The translations under genes were made by a program, and so were the position numbers. A stretch of 64,000 nt of DNA, taken from assembly GCA_030407005.1 (NCBI GenBank), contig JAUDYN010000002.1, forward strand, positions 2,232,001 to 2,296,000, in the 5' to 3' direction. This document shows positions 39,208-51,256 of this stretch, piece by piece (the first letter of the stretch is position 1; every line of letters starts with the position of its first letter). The notes below the pieces were generated by a model that ran no database searches, had not been told where the DNA came from, and saw nothing but the letters and a program-made list of their open reading frames with translations. This DNA comes from Desarmillaria ectypa. Taxonomy: Eukaryota; Basidiomycota; Agaricomycetes; Agaricales; Physalacriaceae.

Positions 39208-42153
39208 CTATGCCTTAGTCGAAGGCCCATCCCTGTCTCCGTCACAAATACTCTCCAACATCTCCCGTAAATCCACCGAGGACAACAAATTTTGCCTCAA
39301 TGCGCCGGCATACATATTCCACGCGACATCCCTAAAGGAATCATACTCCTCTAGGACTTGATCCTGCACAGGGCGAATCAAAACCTTGACGGTCCGGTCA
39401 TCCTCCAGATAAAGCCTCAAACGGACAACGTTAGCCCTCAAGTCCCGCTTGCATGCAGTTCGAAAATTGTCATTCAGTGCCTCTGCAGCAGCTTGTGTAG
39501 CCCATTCCTGTGTAGTCAGAGGGGCACTGGCAGCATCCTTTGTCCGCCAAGCGGTGTTGAACTCATCGACACGGTCTACCCACTCATGCAGTGGGGCGCA
39601 TAATGAGTCGGCACATTCCGATATGGCTTCTTTGCACGCTCGTCGTAGTTCGTGATCGATTCCCTGCAAATTCTGTCAGATACAGGCGAGGACAGCAAAG
39701 TGAGAGGGATATTACGTGTTTTGCACCTCTGATACTGCCATCACCCCGCGGCATGCCCAAAGTGGAGAACAAGGCATCTGGGAGAAGCGCCGTGGTTTTA
39801 TTGAGCAAAGACGACAACGTGTCTATAGCAAACAGTAAGATAGCGTAGCAACAGTTGAATGAAACTTACCGGTAACGCTTGCAAAGGTGATGCTGGGATC
39901 ATAGTCTCTTTGTACGAGGTCTAGATTGTTTGTAATCTCCTTCATGATAAGGAGATGGCGGATAAGAAAAAGCTGTCCATCAAGACGGCTAGTTGGAGGG
40001 TTCTTGAATTTCAGCGCCTCATAAGCTGAAACGAGGGACTGCCGACATAAACCGAGAGCTTCTTGTGCGATATCTTCGAAGATGGCCGGCTGCGTGTTGA
40101 GCCATTAATTGGATGTAAAGTAAAGTGTGAAGGGCCCATACCTTTACAAAATCGTGAAGTTGCGACAGAACCCAGACAGTCTTCTGTAGTGTAGGAAACC
40201 AGGTGTCTTGTTTGTCTAGCGATGGCGTCTTAAATATTTGGCTGATACTTTCCTTTTCTTTTATATCTGATACCGAGACTGGCTTTCTTGCATCTGGGTA
40301 TATTATAATCAAGTACCTGTTGATCACCACTGAGAATAACGTACCTAAGAGCTTATCGGGATAGGCCAGATCCTCCGGCTTCAGCACGTAGTATCGGATA
40401 TCTGACTGAATCACAGATTGCGCTTTGAAGAATAGCCGAGTTTGAGCATCCTGAAGAATCATCTGCAGAAGCTGGCTGATATGCAGTCGGCTGAGACCGT
40501 GTTTCTTCTTCGGCCTATCCAGGTCTAAATTGAGTTCGTCATCGTCATCCTCGTCATCCTCCGATAGATCAGGAACGTCAAGCACCATGAGTGCTTGTAA
40601 GACCGTGCACACTTCACATAGAGCTGTGATCCTGGGCTCATGCAGAATTCGAGGCCGAAGGTCATCGTAAAGATAGTCGCAGAGGTTTTCTAGATACTGG
40701 CTAGTATCCGGTTAAGAAGAGTAAAGCAACGAATAATATGCATACTTACTACAGCTGGTTTTCTCCCGAGTTGAAGAACTCCCGGAACAGATTAAATTCA
40801 TCCAGACATAGCTGTTTTAGATAGCTGCATCCCGACCGAGTCTGAAAAGAGAATAAGCACGAGGGTTTACTTGGTTTATGGGCAACACTACTTGCCAATT
40901 CTACTAGCTCCGTACGAGTGGGATCTAGTCCTTTGATCTCCTCCATTAGACGAGCTACCAAGAGTGATTTACGTGCACTAAAGTATGCGCTGTGACATTC
41001 CGATAGCAAGGATGAGAGTTCATCCTTATGAGCATATGCGCGACGTTCCAATTCTCCGAGGAGAGGAGCTAACTGAGGTGAAACACTTCGGAAACGCGTG
41101 TAAAGCAGATGCATCTGAGCCGTCGACGAAACATCCTTCTCTGACAATCGCTTTGAAATGTCTGCTGATAAAGCACGCAAAGATCCTACGAAATACATCT
41201 TGATGAGCGTCATGGCGCGTGTCATACATTGTTGAAAGCGAAGTAGATAGATCTCGGCTTCCCGGAAATGACGCTACAAAGGAGCGTAAGAACGATATAT
41301 GTGCAAGGGTAACCGGAGACATACATGGTCCTTGAGATAATCAATACAAATGTCGACCCGTTCCACCATATACAAGAAATCTGCCTGAAGCACAAGCGAC
41401 TCCCCGGGATGATTGAGCATTCTGGTAGCATGCTCAAGCTCCTGGAAATACTCGAGACGTGCACCAATGTCGTCCGTTAACGCTAGAAGTCGGTCCTGAG
41501 CACACTAATCAGCATTCGCGAGAGTCAGGCAAAGCTTGCACTGCTCACTCGTTCCTCCAGCAACCGCTCACATGCGCCTTTCAGACTCTTGCCGCCTTCC
41601 TCGACACCATGCCAGCCCTCCAGCATCCCCTCCACTTCTTTGTCGATTTCGTCGACGTGTTCAATTAGTTTGTCGCATGTATCCAGGTGCTCTGAGACGC
41701 TAGCGACGTGTGCCCGAAAATGGGCCTCCTGGCTATGGGCAATGGAACGGTCAATAAGGGAAAACCAGTCGTAGAACTGTTGTGGCGTTTGGACAGGCTG
41801 CTTGGGGTGTAATGCATGGGTCGACAAGGCCAGTCGTGACGAATTGGGTGTACTTGGTCGGGAACTTGGAAGCAGTAATTTATTCTTGGGCGTCGATGGT
41901 CGCGAAGGGGTCCTCTCATCGGCACAAAACTGAAGAAAATGAGAAGGCAAGGCCTAGAAATACTTGTTCTGCGACGTACCTTGACAGGTAGAGGTGGTCT
42001 CTCGCTAGCAGTCTTTATGATGCCAACACTTCTGATCTCGACGTCACTCAAGGGTGCTCTTGCTTCCCATTCCTCGACATTTATCGTTGGTCGGACTGAG
42101 GAAGATGCGTTCAATGGTACAGGGCCTCGGCGTGGTGCCGTTCTGTTGGCCAT
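39208..42153 (-). CDS. COG complex subunit 3 (Sec34-like)
   Basis: Subunit of the conserved oligomeric Golgi tethering complex, needed for retrograde transport within the Golgi. The Sec34 region is clear: QQFYDWFSLIDRSIAHSQEA, then LDTCDKLIEHVDEIDKEVEG, LHPGESLV-type helix (RMLNHPGESLVLQADFLYMV) and DICIDYLKDHRHFREAEIYL, followed by LLRFQQCMTRAMTLIKMYFV. The middle contains GCSYLKQLCLDEFNLFREFF and an acidic stretch LSEDDEDDDDELNLDLDRPK. The C-terminus reads LEEYDSFRDVAWNMYAGALR and ends CDGDRDGPSTKA. The N-terminus (MANRTAPRRGPVPLNASSSV) is polar. Upstream pirin, on the same strand, ends 99 bp before this start. Confidence 0.92.
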
Positions 42154-42252
42154 GACATCGTCTAATGAAGGTAAAATGTGGCTGTGCCAAACAGTTCAAT
42201 TATTTCGTTCTGCTATGGATAGGTAACTATAAAATAAACAGTACTATACAAA

Positions 42253-43691
42253 TTAAGCTCCTCGGCCTATAACGCTACGCCAAGTATGCGCCTTTTCGAA
42301 GCCATTCCTTCCGGTTTGATCTGCACCAACACAATGAGTACACTAAAATGGAGTATCAAATGCGCTACTTACAATCAATAAGCGTATTCTGTATCTCCTC
42401 ACGGGTAGTCATCACAAATGGTCCATACTGGAAAACAGTCTGGTCCAAAGGTTCTCCTGCGACCTATTTGGCGAAGCATATAAGATGACAGACGCGTTTA
42501 CATCTAGGAAGAACACCGACCAGTATGAATTCAGTATTATCGTGTCCAGCTTTTACTGAAACCCCGGTCGATTCCGGCTCGCTCGACAGAGTAATTGTGT
42601 GGAATGCATTAGTAGCAATAGTGTCGTTTCCAACGATAACAGACCCTTTCCAGACTACGAAGCCATGTTAGAAGAGGAACGTGTGTGTACTTCTCCACTT
42701 ACTGTAGATAAAAGCAGTCCAGCCAGAAGCTGAGAAATTCAGTGTGAGTACAAGCAAACGGCACAATACACCACAGACACCTACGGATCTCCTGGAAGAT
42801 CGTCGTATCCTTCTTGTCAAAAATGACATGGAAATACCAGCAACCCCCAAGAGGTCTCACTGGCGATTCTGCCCCATGACTCTTGCCGCTGATTATCTTG
42901 ATTCTGACGCTACCATCTACACCTTCTGGATATGCAGTAGGAATCCTGTGGGCGCAAATGTATAACTTGATCAAAAGTGTCAATGGTATGCACGTACTGT
43001 TCGGGTCCCAACTCCTGGTACGATGGATCCACCATTTTATGCTGGAAAGAGATGGTTAGTACATCTAAGCTTTGCTATAGACTAATGATACACACCTCTT
43101 TCGGAAGATCTATCCATAACTGTAGGCCTCGGGGGTCGGGAGCACCATTGGCGTGAACTGGCATCTCAGCGTGTATGATACCCTTTCCAGCGCACATCCA
43201 TTGAACACCGCCTTGTTCTGGTAGTAAATATCAGAATAAGTCACTCGCCCAGCAACGGAATGACTTACCAATGGTACCTTTGTGCCCTGCGGAGTCCTCA
43301 TGACGGCTTGTCCTGAGTAGGTCAAGGTGAAATATCACATCGAAAGAGCGAGCATGTAGTACTTACCCCTCTAACATGTAAGTGACTGTGGCCTGCCCAC
43401 GATGCGGGTGATCAGGGAAACCCTAGCACGGACTCCTAAACAAGGAGTAGCACTTGGAACCATATAAGACTCACCGCTCCTTGCGATACATGGAAATGGT
43501 CAAGCATCAGGAAAGGAGTCAGATTCCTGAGAGTCATGGAACCGATGCTTCGCCTAACCAGAGCTCCAGCGCCCTACAACACAAGGAATAGTTAGGAAAC
43601 TGCACAGGTTAAACTAGTCGTAGCACACCTCTGGCGTTTCCACAGCCAAAACTTTCTTTGCTACACTTCGAGATATTGAAGCTAAAGCCAT
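42253..43691 (-). CDS. Pirin family protein
   Basis: Bicupin iron protein. Members are nuclear cofactors or quercetinases. The N-terminal cupin holds the metal-binding set: FLMLDHFHVSQGAGFPDHPH then RGQATVTYMLEG, and GVQWMCAGKGIIHAEMPVHA, giving the expected three His and one Glu. The start MALASISRSVAKKVLAVETP and GSMTLRNLTPF are typical of pirins. The C-terminal cupin reads GWTAFIYIWKGSV and EPLDQTVFQYGPFVMTTREE. Many short introns (about nine) split it. Binding residues are complete, so it is probably functional; which pirin activity it has cannot be decided. Confidence 0.92.
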
Positions 43692-44047
43692 TGTGTTGGA
43701 TGTAATGAGACTGTGTGGGGAAAATAGGAAGGATAGAAGAGTGATGATCGTCACAGAAAGAACCGGAATTTTATACATGTAACATAGCTGGCCACAATGC
43801 ACTTAAATGTGAAAGTATTGATCAGCAGCGTCAGAGCAAGAGAAAAATGTTCCTGATAAGGCTCGATGACGATCACATTACACGAATCTGCTGACACCAA
43901 GACTCGGATATTATTCAGCCGTAATACGCAACTCATGGATATTTGTACTTTGCATTATTGAACATAACTTGGGAATTACATTGCTCACATCTTATATGCT
44001 ACACTTCGATGACGCATATAACCAGATCCTTCAAAGTTTACCGTACA
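43692..44047. other. Intergenic, pirin promoter and PHO84-type gene 3' end
   Basis: AT-rich stretch with no gene seen. It should contain the pirin promoter and the 3' UTR of the phosphate permease gene. Several A/T runs near 43800-43990 were noticed but no clear TATA or terminator could be assigned. Confidence 0.4.
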
Positions 44048-46445
44048 TCACCTCCTTGAATTCTGTCTTGCTTCCCTAATCTCTTGGGCTAGCAGTGCAT
44101 CGGGATCCCGACCACGAACCTCAGGGAGCAGAAGAGAAAAGGCTAGGGATCACTTGAGTTGTGGTCTTCATGAGAGAACTTATAGTCCACATACCGGCAC
44201 CGGCAATACAACATCCAACGAAGACTGAAACCTGCTGTTAGTGTCACATTATCTTGTAAGTTATGGATGAGACTTACTCCAGAGAACAGCAGGTGTCCCA
44301 ATGTCCTTGCTCAGGGTATTGAATGCAAGGGCAGAAATGATAGCGCCGGCCTTGCCACAAGCAGCACTGATGCCATGAGCGAAGGCACGGAAGCGCGTCG
44401 GGAAAACCTCAGCTGGATAACACTAATGGCGAGATCAGTATTGCACGTAAGTAGTAATTTCAAGACTCACGTATGTCGTTCTATAGATAAGATTTGAAGT
44501 TCAAGTTAAGTGACCCAGATCTTTAGAATAACTAACAACGTACGTGTTCGCCCCAAAGTTAAAGAAGAACTAGGCCAAGAGTCAGAAGAGAGGCAGATTA
44601 GCCAAGAAGCACAAAGCGTACCTGCAAAAATGCAAAGCAGACGATGAAACCAGCACTGCCTAGCGAATGGAACTTTCCAGCTAGGACTCCCACTTGTAAA
44701 ATGTTTACTCAGGCAAAGGTAACGCACAGAACGAAGAATGGCTCACAGAACAAGGCAGCCATCAAGAAGCCCTGGATCTGGATCCATTTCCTCCCAAGCT
44801 TTTCAATGGTAAGGACGGATACATAGTAGCCTGTTAAGTTGAACGGTGCTTTAATAAAGAACCTCAAGATGAAGAGGATATCTACTGACCAGGAACGAAA
44901 CCAAGAGCGGTAATGATGATCCCGCCAGTAGATACTTTAAAAAGTTTTTCCCAAGGTGTCCCACTGCTGCCATCAAATCCAATCTGCTGAAGGACAACGT
45001 TTTGGTTCAGGTTTATGCCGTAAAATCTACAAAAGTGTCAGGCCGGATATTTCAAGCTAAGATGACGCGTACGCTATATCAAGCAAAAACCAGCAGACAC
45101 ATGTTCCAATAAGCTGTTTGGCGTGTCGCCACTCCGCGAAATATCGGAGAAATTCTCTGAAGTGAGCCTTCTTAGTCACGGCGGTGTCGGGGTCTTCCAC
45201 GGAGCTTTCTGTTGCGCTGTCCTTCTCCTTAGTATCACCGGCGGCTTCGGCTTCCTGTTGAGCCTTCTTGACCTGTTCGATATCATCGTTTTCGGTCTGC
45301 TTCTGGGACTCGATGAATCGCGTGGATTCAGGAAGTGTCAGACGCTGGTAGAGGGTTCCGAAGGCAGGAACAAGCGAAACGCCAACAATAATGCGCCATA
45401 CTATAAAGACGATGAGATGCTAGCATGCCCGTCGGGTGACTGAACGGAACATGCCTCCATCCACTTTGCTAGTTTCTCCCTTGATGTCCATGACGGGCTT
45501 GTAAGCAGCGAGGACAATTATAGTTATCAAGCTGCCTGTGAGGGAACCCCATCCCTGGTTTGCGAAAATGTATGCCAGAAGTGTTCCTCTCTTGCGGATG
45601 TTAGCACGATCAGAGGTGATCGACGCGGACATGGGATAGTCTCCTCCAACGCCAACGCCCAGCAAGATACGGAATACGCCTAGATAAATGAGGCAGCTGT
45701 CCGGCGGTAGGGAACCTGGTTAATCATAATGTGAGTTCTCGGCAACATTGACGATACATTGAGAACGTATACCAGTAGGCGTAGTCAAGCATAGTATAGT
45801 GGCAAAGATGATGAGCATGAGCTCCTTGCCATCTGTGTCCAATCAGCCAACGTCGCTCCGTATTCAGCGACACATGTACGTACATATTGCTTTTCTTCCT
45901 AAAGCGTCCGCAAGATACCCTATTTGCCAAGACTCGCATGAACAGTTTGAAGCCTGAAAGTGAGGTAGATGTTCTCACCAAATGCAAATTGCCCGATGAC
46001 GCTGCCGATGTTTGCGCCTGCTTTCATGAAACCCTCTAGGTTGGCAGGGAGCGAATTCCCGTCATAAAGACGGTATTTGAGCATCGTAGCTACAGGCTAG
46101 AGTTATGTGATAAGAACAGTAACGTCCTGGTAAGGATGGGATACTTACATTGATGATGAAAAGATCATAAGCTTGGAAGACGATATGTCAACTGGCGTAT
46201 ATACATGCACATCAAACATACGCACCATCTAGGAAGAATCCAACCTGGTAGAAACGTCGTTAGTTGTACTCCAAGCCCTACTAACTGACGATACTCACTC
46301 CAGCAATTCCCAGAAGCTTCACCTCAGCATACGTGAGGACAAATGGCGGCTTTCCATCTTGTGCGGACTCCTCCAAGGCGGACCTATTAGGAAAACGAAC
46401 GGGCTCCGCGTCTACCGTGCGAGGAACACTAGAAATGTCAAGCAT
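44048..46445 (-). CDS. PHO84-type phosphate:H+ symporter (MFS)
   Basis: Plasma-membrane high-affinity phosphate transporter of the major facilitator superfamily. The protein begins [16 protein letters not shown]. The first helix reads [20 protein letters not shown], the classic PHO84 start. Further blocks: [20 protein letters not shown] then GRKAIYGKEL, and the family signature [19 protein letters not shown] followed by [17 protein letters not shown]. The large cytosolic loop is acidic ([14 protein letters not shown] to [14 protein letters not shown]). The second half reads [40 protein letters not shown], and [20 protein letters not shown] before the last two helices. The tail [11 protein letters not shown] is short. 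About ten introns. It is tandem with the amino acid permease gene. Confidence 0.92.
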
Positions 46446-46867
46446 GATAGTGAACTATGATGATATATTTCTAGCTGTCAGGACGTCAGGGTATTTATCG
46501 CAGTGACGACGACGCACGTTCTCTAATCTGATATCCCACTTGTGACGGTGGGTGGAGCCAGAGTTGTTCCGTAATTATTGGTCGTGTGCCGGTAAAATAC
46601 ATTGGAGAAAAAAAACGCCATCGGCAGGATCGGCTGTTGATGGGATCGGTACCGATCTGAGTTCCGCACCACTGAGGTTCTACTTCCGTCACTATTTTTG
46701 GCATACGGACCCAGCGCACATGGGTCACCTTGATTCTAGCCTGACATTCCGCAAGCAATACTTCCGAGGGCCATAAGGCTCGTCAGCTATTAGGATTCTC
46801 TTCCTTCACCGCACTCCAGTCCTCTTCGAAATCAGAATACCAGTCATGATAAGTATACATGGTCAAT
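46446..46867. promoter_or_regulatory. Promoter region of the PHO84-type gene
   Basis: 422 bp between the phosphate permease start and the amino acid permease stop. It holds a perfect 14-bp palindrome GATCGGTACCGATC (46644-46657, containing CGG-N2-CCG) about 200 bp upstream of the ATG, and CACGTT at 46515-46520, a variant of the bHLH Pho4/NUC-1 site, about 70 bp upstream. Neither is proven; together they make this a plausible phosphate-responsive promoter. Confidence 0.35.
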
Positions 46868-49226
46868 CTACAGTGAATCCCAAATTCTTTGCAGCCGAGT
46901 CCGAGGTCCTAGTGCTGCTTGTGCGGCCACGAACCGTTCCTCTTCTTCGTTTATGGACTCCAATCCCGTTATCAGATCTACATGTTCAGGCGGAATCGGC
47001 TTAGTCTTGTAGTAGAGCTTGTATCCCATGTAGAAGGCGATAAACACCGGTATGCCGATATAGGACGTGATAAAAGTGTCAGTCGTGAAAGGTATGAATG
47101 TATCATATCCCTTAAAGATGGTGATGATGCATGTTGCGACGAGTGCGAACCAGCTCCCAAAGGGCTGGAAGGGCGCCTTGTACGGCAATTTGTCTCGTGA
47201 CATGCCTTGAGCTTTGAGAGCTTTCATGAATGCCCTGAGAAACTTGTCAGGCCACCACAAATAAGAACCAGGTCGTCATGACAGTCTCACAGATGAGAGA
47301 TACAAATACATATCCATGTTATTGCGCCAAATGTAGAAACCAGGTTGACGAACCAGGTGAAAACTATGAGAATAATAAGCACTTGGATTAACTCTTCGCA
47401 AGTCTCGTCTTACCTTTGGCACTTGAGGCGCTAACATTGAGATATACCAGACCACAAAACATGGCGCAGAATATTGATGCAGCATACGGGACGCCCAGGC
47501 GATTCACGCGAGTGAAAATCTTGGGAGCCTTCCCCTCTGCAGCAAGAGCATAAAGAGTACGCGAACCGATATACAGATCAGAATTTGCCGCACTCATGAC
47601 GAAGATTAGGATAGCAGCATTAATGACGTGGTTTAGAACTCGAATGCCGACCAAAGTAGTCGCTGTGCCAAAAGTAAACGTCTTTCCTAACTGCTACGAA
47701 AATAGACTCACCAACTACAAACGGCGAAGCAGCAGCTAGTAGAGGAGATCGCCTATGAGACTCTAGCAATAGAAAAAATAATGAAATACAGACCTCCCGT
47801 TTTGGCGCTGGTAGCAACGAATAAATCCTTTGCGGTACTGGGAACGATGAGGCCAATAACGAAGACTCCTCCTACATAGAATACGAGGATACGCCAGAAT
47901 GTACGTCTGATAGCGATGGGAATATTACGACGAGGGTTTTCGGCCTGCACACATCTCTGAGTATTGAAGGCAGAATGGTTTAATTATAGCCACAGACCTC
48001 TCCGACAGTAACCTAAAGCGCCATTGTCAGTATGAAACAGGATCAAGAAAATGAAAGGCGTACACCAATAAGTTCCGTGCCGATGAAGGCGAAGAGGGCA
48101 TTGGTCAGAGTAGCCCAAAATCCCAGAAAAATTGACAAGTGCTCGTTGTGAACTTGGGACAAAAGGTAGTGTCCCATAGGACCGTCTGGATGCTGCCAAT
48201 AACGGAAACCAATACGGTCGTGTTGCGGATTTCCACCTAACTCAGGTACGTCAATTCATGAGGGTGGGGATGATAGAAGTCCGGAGCATACCCAAGTCAA
48301 TGATTATGCCCATCAGCAACAACCCGATTAGAGATATCACTGAGGCAAGGCTGTCAGATCAAGAGTTGGGTGACACTGGGGAAACTTCTACCTTTGATAC
48401 TTGAGAACCAAAATTCAAGCTCTCCAAATACACGAACTCCAAGCATATTCACAACAAAAACTAAATGAGAAGGTTAACACTACTGTTCCCGTATAAGGCG
48501 GACCTTTGCTTACTGAAGATAATAAAAATAGCTGCTACCGTCAGCAAACCTTAGGATTTGATACTATATCCAGACTTACACATCCATATGGCAGTGTGAA
48601 CTGCTCTAGTCCAGTACTGTACAACTACTCCGGCGGCGTTGATATTGTTTGGCGTTACTATAAGCTAAAAGCGTCTTGAGTCCGAGGACTGGCCGAGAAA
48701 TCGCAGTACTCACATATTTCATGAGATAATTATAACCCAACGAAAACCCCAGTGCGGGATCAACAAATCGAGTTGCATAGCCTGAAAAGCCTTTTTTGTG
48801 CGGTAGATACGCAGCCATCTCTCCGAGAGCGATCATGACCATGTAACATACAACTCCGACAAACGAATACCCCAGAAGAAGACCAAGAGGCCCTCCCCTT
48901 CGAAGCGCCGTACCCGACCCACTGCAGAAACATCAGCTCAACTGACCGGGAAGTAAAAAGAAAAAAAGATGCGAACATGATCAGCCCTGTACCAACGGCG
49001 CCACCAAGCTAGGAAACGGTTTTAGTTATAATTATAGATAAGAGTTGCAAGAATGCCAGCGTACAGCAATCATGGATATCTGCCGGGCCTTGAGACCACG
49101 ATGAAGAGTGCTCTCGGGGGGCGGCTCGTGGAGATCCTCTTCATAGTAGCCATTGTTGTGGTTGCTGGTGATAGAGCTGACGGAGGTATCGCGGAGGTCG
49201 CTCTCGACCTTTTCGATGTCGACCAT
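46868..49226 (-). CDS. Amino acid permease (APC superfamily, YAT type)
   Basis: Plasma-membrane amino acid:H+ symporter. The N-terminus is acidic and cytosolic (MVDIEKVESDLRDTSVSSIT). The fungal permease signature spans two introns: HRGLKARQISMIALGGAVGT then GLIIGSGTALRRGGP. Other conserved parts: EMAAYLPHKKGFSGYATRFV, DPALGFSLGYNYLMKY, FIGTELIGVTVGEAENPRRN then IPIAIRRTFWRILVFYVGG, and SAANSDLYIGSRTLYALAAE. Twelve helices can be laid out. The C-terminus (EHVDLITGLESINEEEERFV) matches the YAT family. About 12 introns. SHR3 in this window is the sort of ER chaperone that such permeases need. Confidence 0.93.
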
Positions 49227-49641
49227 GGCTGGAGAGCAGAAGATGGCCGGAGGAAGAGAAGTAGGGCAGGCGGAGCTTTATGTAAGGAACAAGAAGCATT
49301 AATGTTTGAGGAAATTGAAAACATTATCATCAGGTCAGAAGAACTCGAACTTGTCGCCGACTGCCAAGACTCGGAGCTGATCGATCACAAGATCAGTAAT
49401 ACAGCCGCCATGGCCAAATGCTCCAACTTGCTGTGTTGAATACATTGATTTCACCGCCAAGTCACCATTACACAGGCGACCCATATGGATTCTGACACTT
49501 GGCTACAAATGTTATCAATGACGAGGAACAACACCGATTAATACTCTTTAACAATGTTTTATACTACATTTCAAACGCTCACGAACATCGTCGCCATCTC
49601 ATTGCGCCTTTTAAAATGCCGCTTTATACCCTCATGTCGCG
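49227..49641. other. Intergenic, amino acid permease promoter
   Basis: 415 bp between the permease start and the isomerase stop. Open frames here are antisense extensions of the permease first exon. TTATC (GATAA on the minus strand, the permease's coding strand) occurs at 49324-49328 and 49512-49516. GATA factors control nitrogen-source transporters in fungi, so these are candidate sites only. Confidence 0.35.
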
Positions 49642-51016
49642 TTACAATTTGTGTCTGATCTCGCGCCTAGCAATTTGTCCAAACCGTTCTGCCGGTATCC
49701 CACTTGCAAATCTTTCAGATTGCGCTATAAGGGGAACGATAAGCACAAGGCCCTCGACGTGGTAACGATCAGGACGGACCATAACTTTCTCGTAGATTGA
49801 CAGCGTCTGGATTGTTCTTCTCATCCAAACCTGCACGCAGTAGTCTCTTGACGCTCAGCAAGGCGGTGCGATCAAGCCCCTCGAGCTCGCTTTGCAGATG
49901 GCGCCGGACTGCAGCATGGAACTCGTCAGCGGTTGATGAAGGAAATATTTTGCTTCGGCAACGGAGTCATCAGGATCCAGATCCAACGTTCGTATTGAAC
50001 GTTACGTACTTGATGAAACCACATTGTACAAGCTCCTCCGCAGTCTGCTTTTTACCCCAGAGAAGCACCTCGTTAGCCTTTGCCACTCCCACTGTAGATA
50101 GAATTTCAACATGGAAAGCACGACACGGAGTCAGCCATCAAACTTACTCCGGTTTGCGAAGGTAACGCTGGAACCTCCTTCGGCAACAATGCCTGTACAG
50201 ACCATCAGATATAAGGCCGTTACGGCGAACCCCTCATTGACTGACCCAAGAATGTGAATGGTACAGAGAGCCATGCTTCTGGAACACTGTAAATAAAGTC
50301 GAAATGCCCAAGGAAGGCTGAAAAATGTTCATAAGGCTAGTGAACTATGGAGTCTGCTGAAGATCAACTCGCCCGCCGAGATGCCTGCAGACATATGTGT
50401 TCGTCAGAATGATGTCTTAAGACGCGTTAAAGTAGAACATAATATTTACCCATCACTGGTCCATTCAAAGCAGCAACCAGAATCTTGGAATGCGAATACA
50501 ACTGTTAAGATATTCAGAACAAATTAATCAGTATTCTCCATCTTAGAACCCACAGCCCGTCCACAATCAGTTGTAGTGTGCGCCACACTACTTAAAAACG
50601 CGTTCCGTTGTGAACCGGGTACAAAAGAGCGGGCGCCCTTGACATTAGTACCGCTAGCGCAGCCTTCATTAACATCTCATGTATTACAAGTAGATCACAA
50701 GATCCATACGCGCAAAACCACTTCCCGGTAGCTAGTTGGACGGGGCTGGTGCTCAGTATGCAACGACCATTCTACTGATATAGGCACTCACCCTGCCATA
50801 CCGTTACAAGTACGTCATCTCGGAGATCGATATCCCTGAGAGCATTCGCAAAAGCTTCGTAATCTATTTGAAGACAACCATAAAAATGACTGCCACTCAG
50901 ACGATGGGACAGCCTGAAGTACGCCTACCTTCAACTGTAATGGCATTCAGGCTTTTCGGACGGTTCAGAGTTACTGTGGCTATTCCTTGAGAGATTTCAA
51001 CGATAAATTCACTCAT
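49642..51016 (-). CDS. Enoyl-CoA hydratase/isomerase, peroxisomal ECI-like
   Basis: Crotonase-fold enzyme, most like peroxisomal delta3,delta2-enoyl-CoA isomerases that act in unsaturated fatty acid oxidation. Splicing gives MSEFIVEISQGIATVTLNRP, KSLNAITV, VTVWQATGKWFCAGTNVKGA, then DCGRALYSHSKILVAALNGP and VMGISAAFLGHFDFIYSVPE, where GPVMGISA and AWLSVPF are crotonase signatures. Later: FANRMGVAKANEVLLWGKKQ and TAEELVQCGFINKIFP. The C-terminus is REIRHKL; HKL resembles a type 1 peroxisomal signal, like the HRL end reported for yeast Eci1. Nine or so introns. The GISA part comes from a 12-nt microexon (50374-50385) followed by a GC-AG intron (50318-50373). Confidence 0.88.
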
Positions 51017-51256
51017 TGCGATGAGGAATGGGAATGGAAGACCAAGTACTTTGAATTATTGGGGAAAGAAACTGTGGGTAAAAGGTTGCCGGGACCCGGT
51101 CAATTTTCGGACTCGAGGTGGGTTCGGGCCTCAGGCCTCAGCTGCAAAGTCCCAGAAGAAGAAACAAGTCTGCCTATATCATTATTCAATAGTACAACCC
51201 AGAAAATAAATCAGCTGAATTCCGGTACAAAATATAAAACTTTTTCTCGTGATCTA

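Noticed and set aside
49053..49439. 128-codon open frame on the plus strand
   Set aside because: It is antisense to the first exon of the amino acid permease, which has the known N-terminus, and has no motif of its own.
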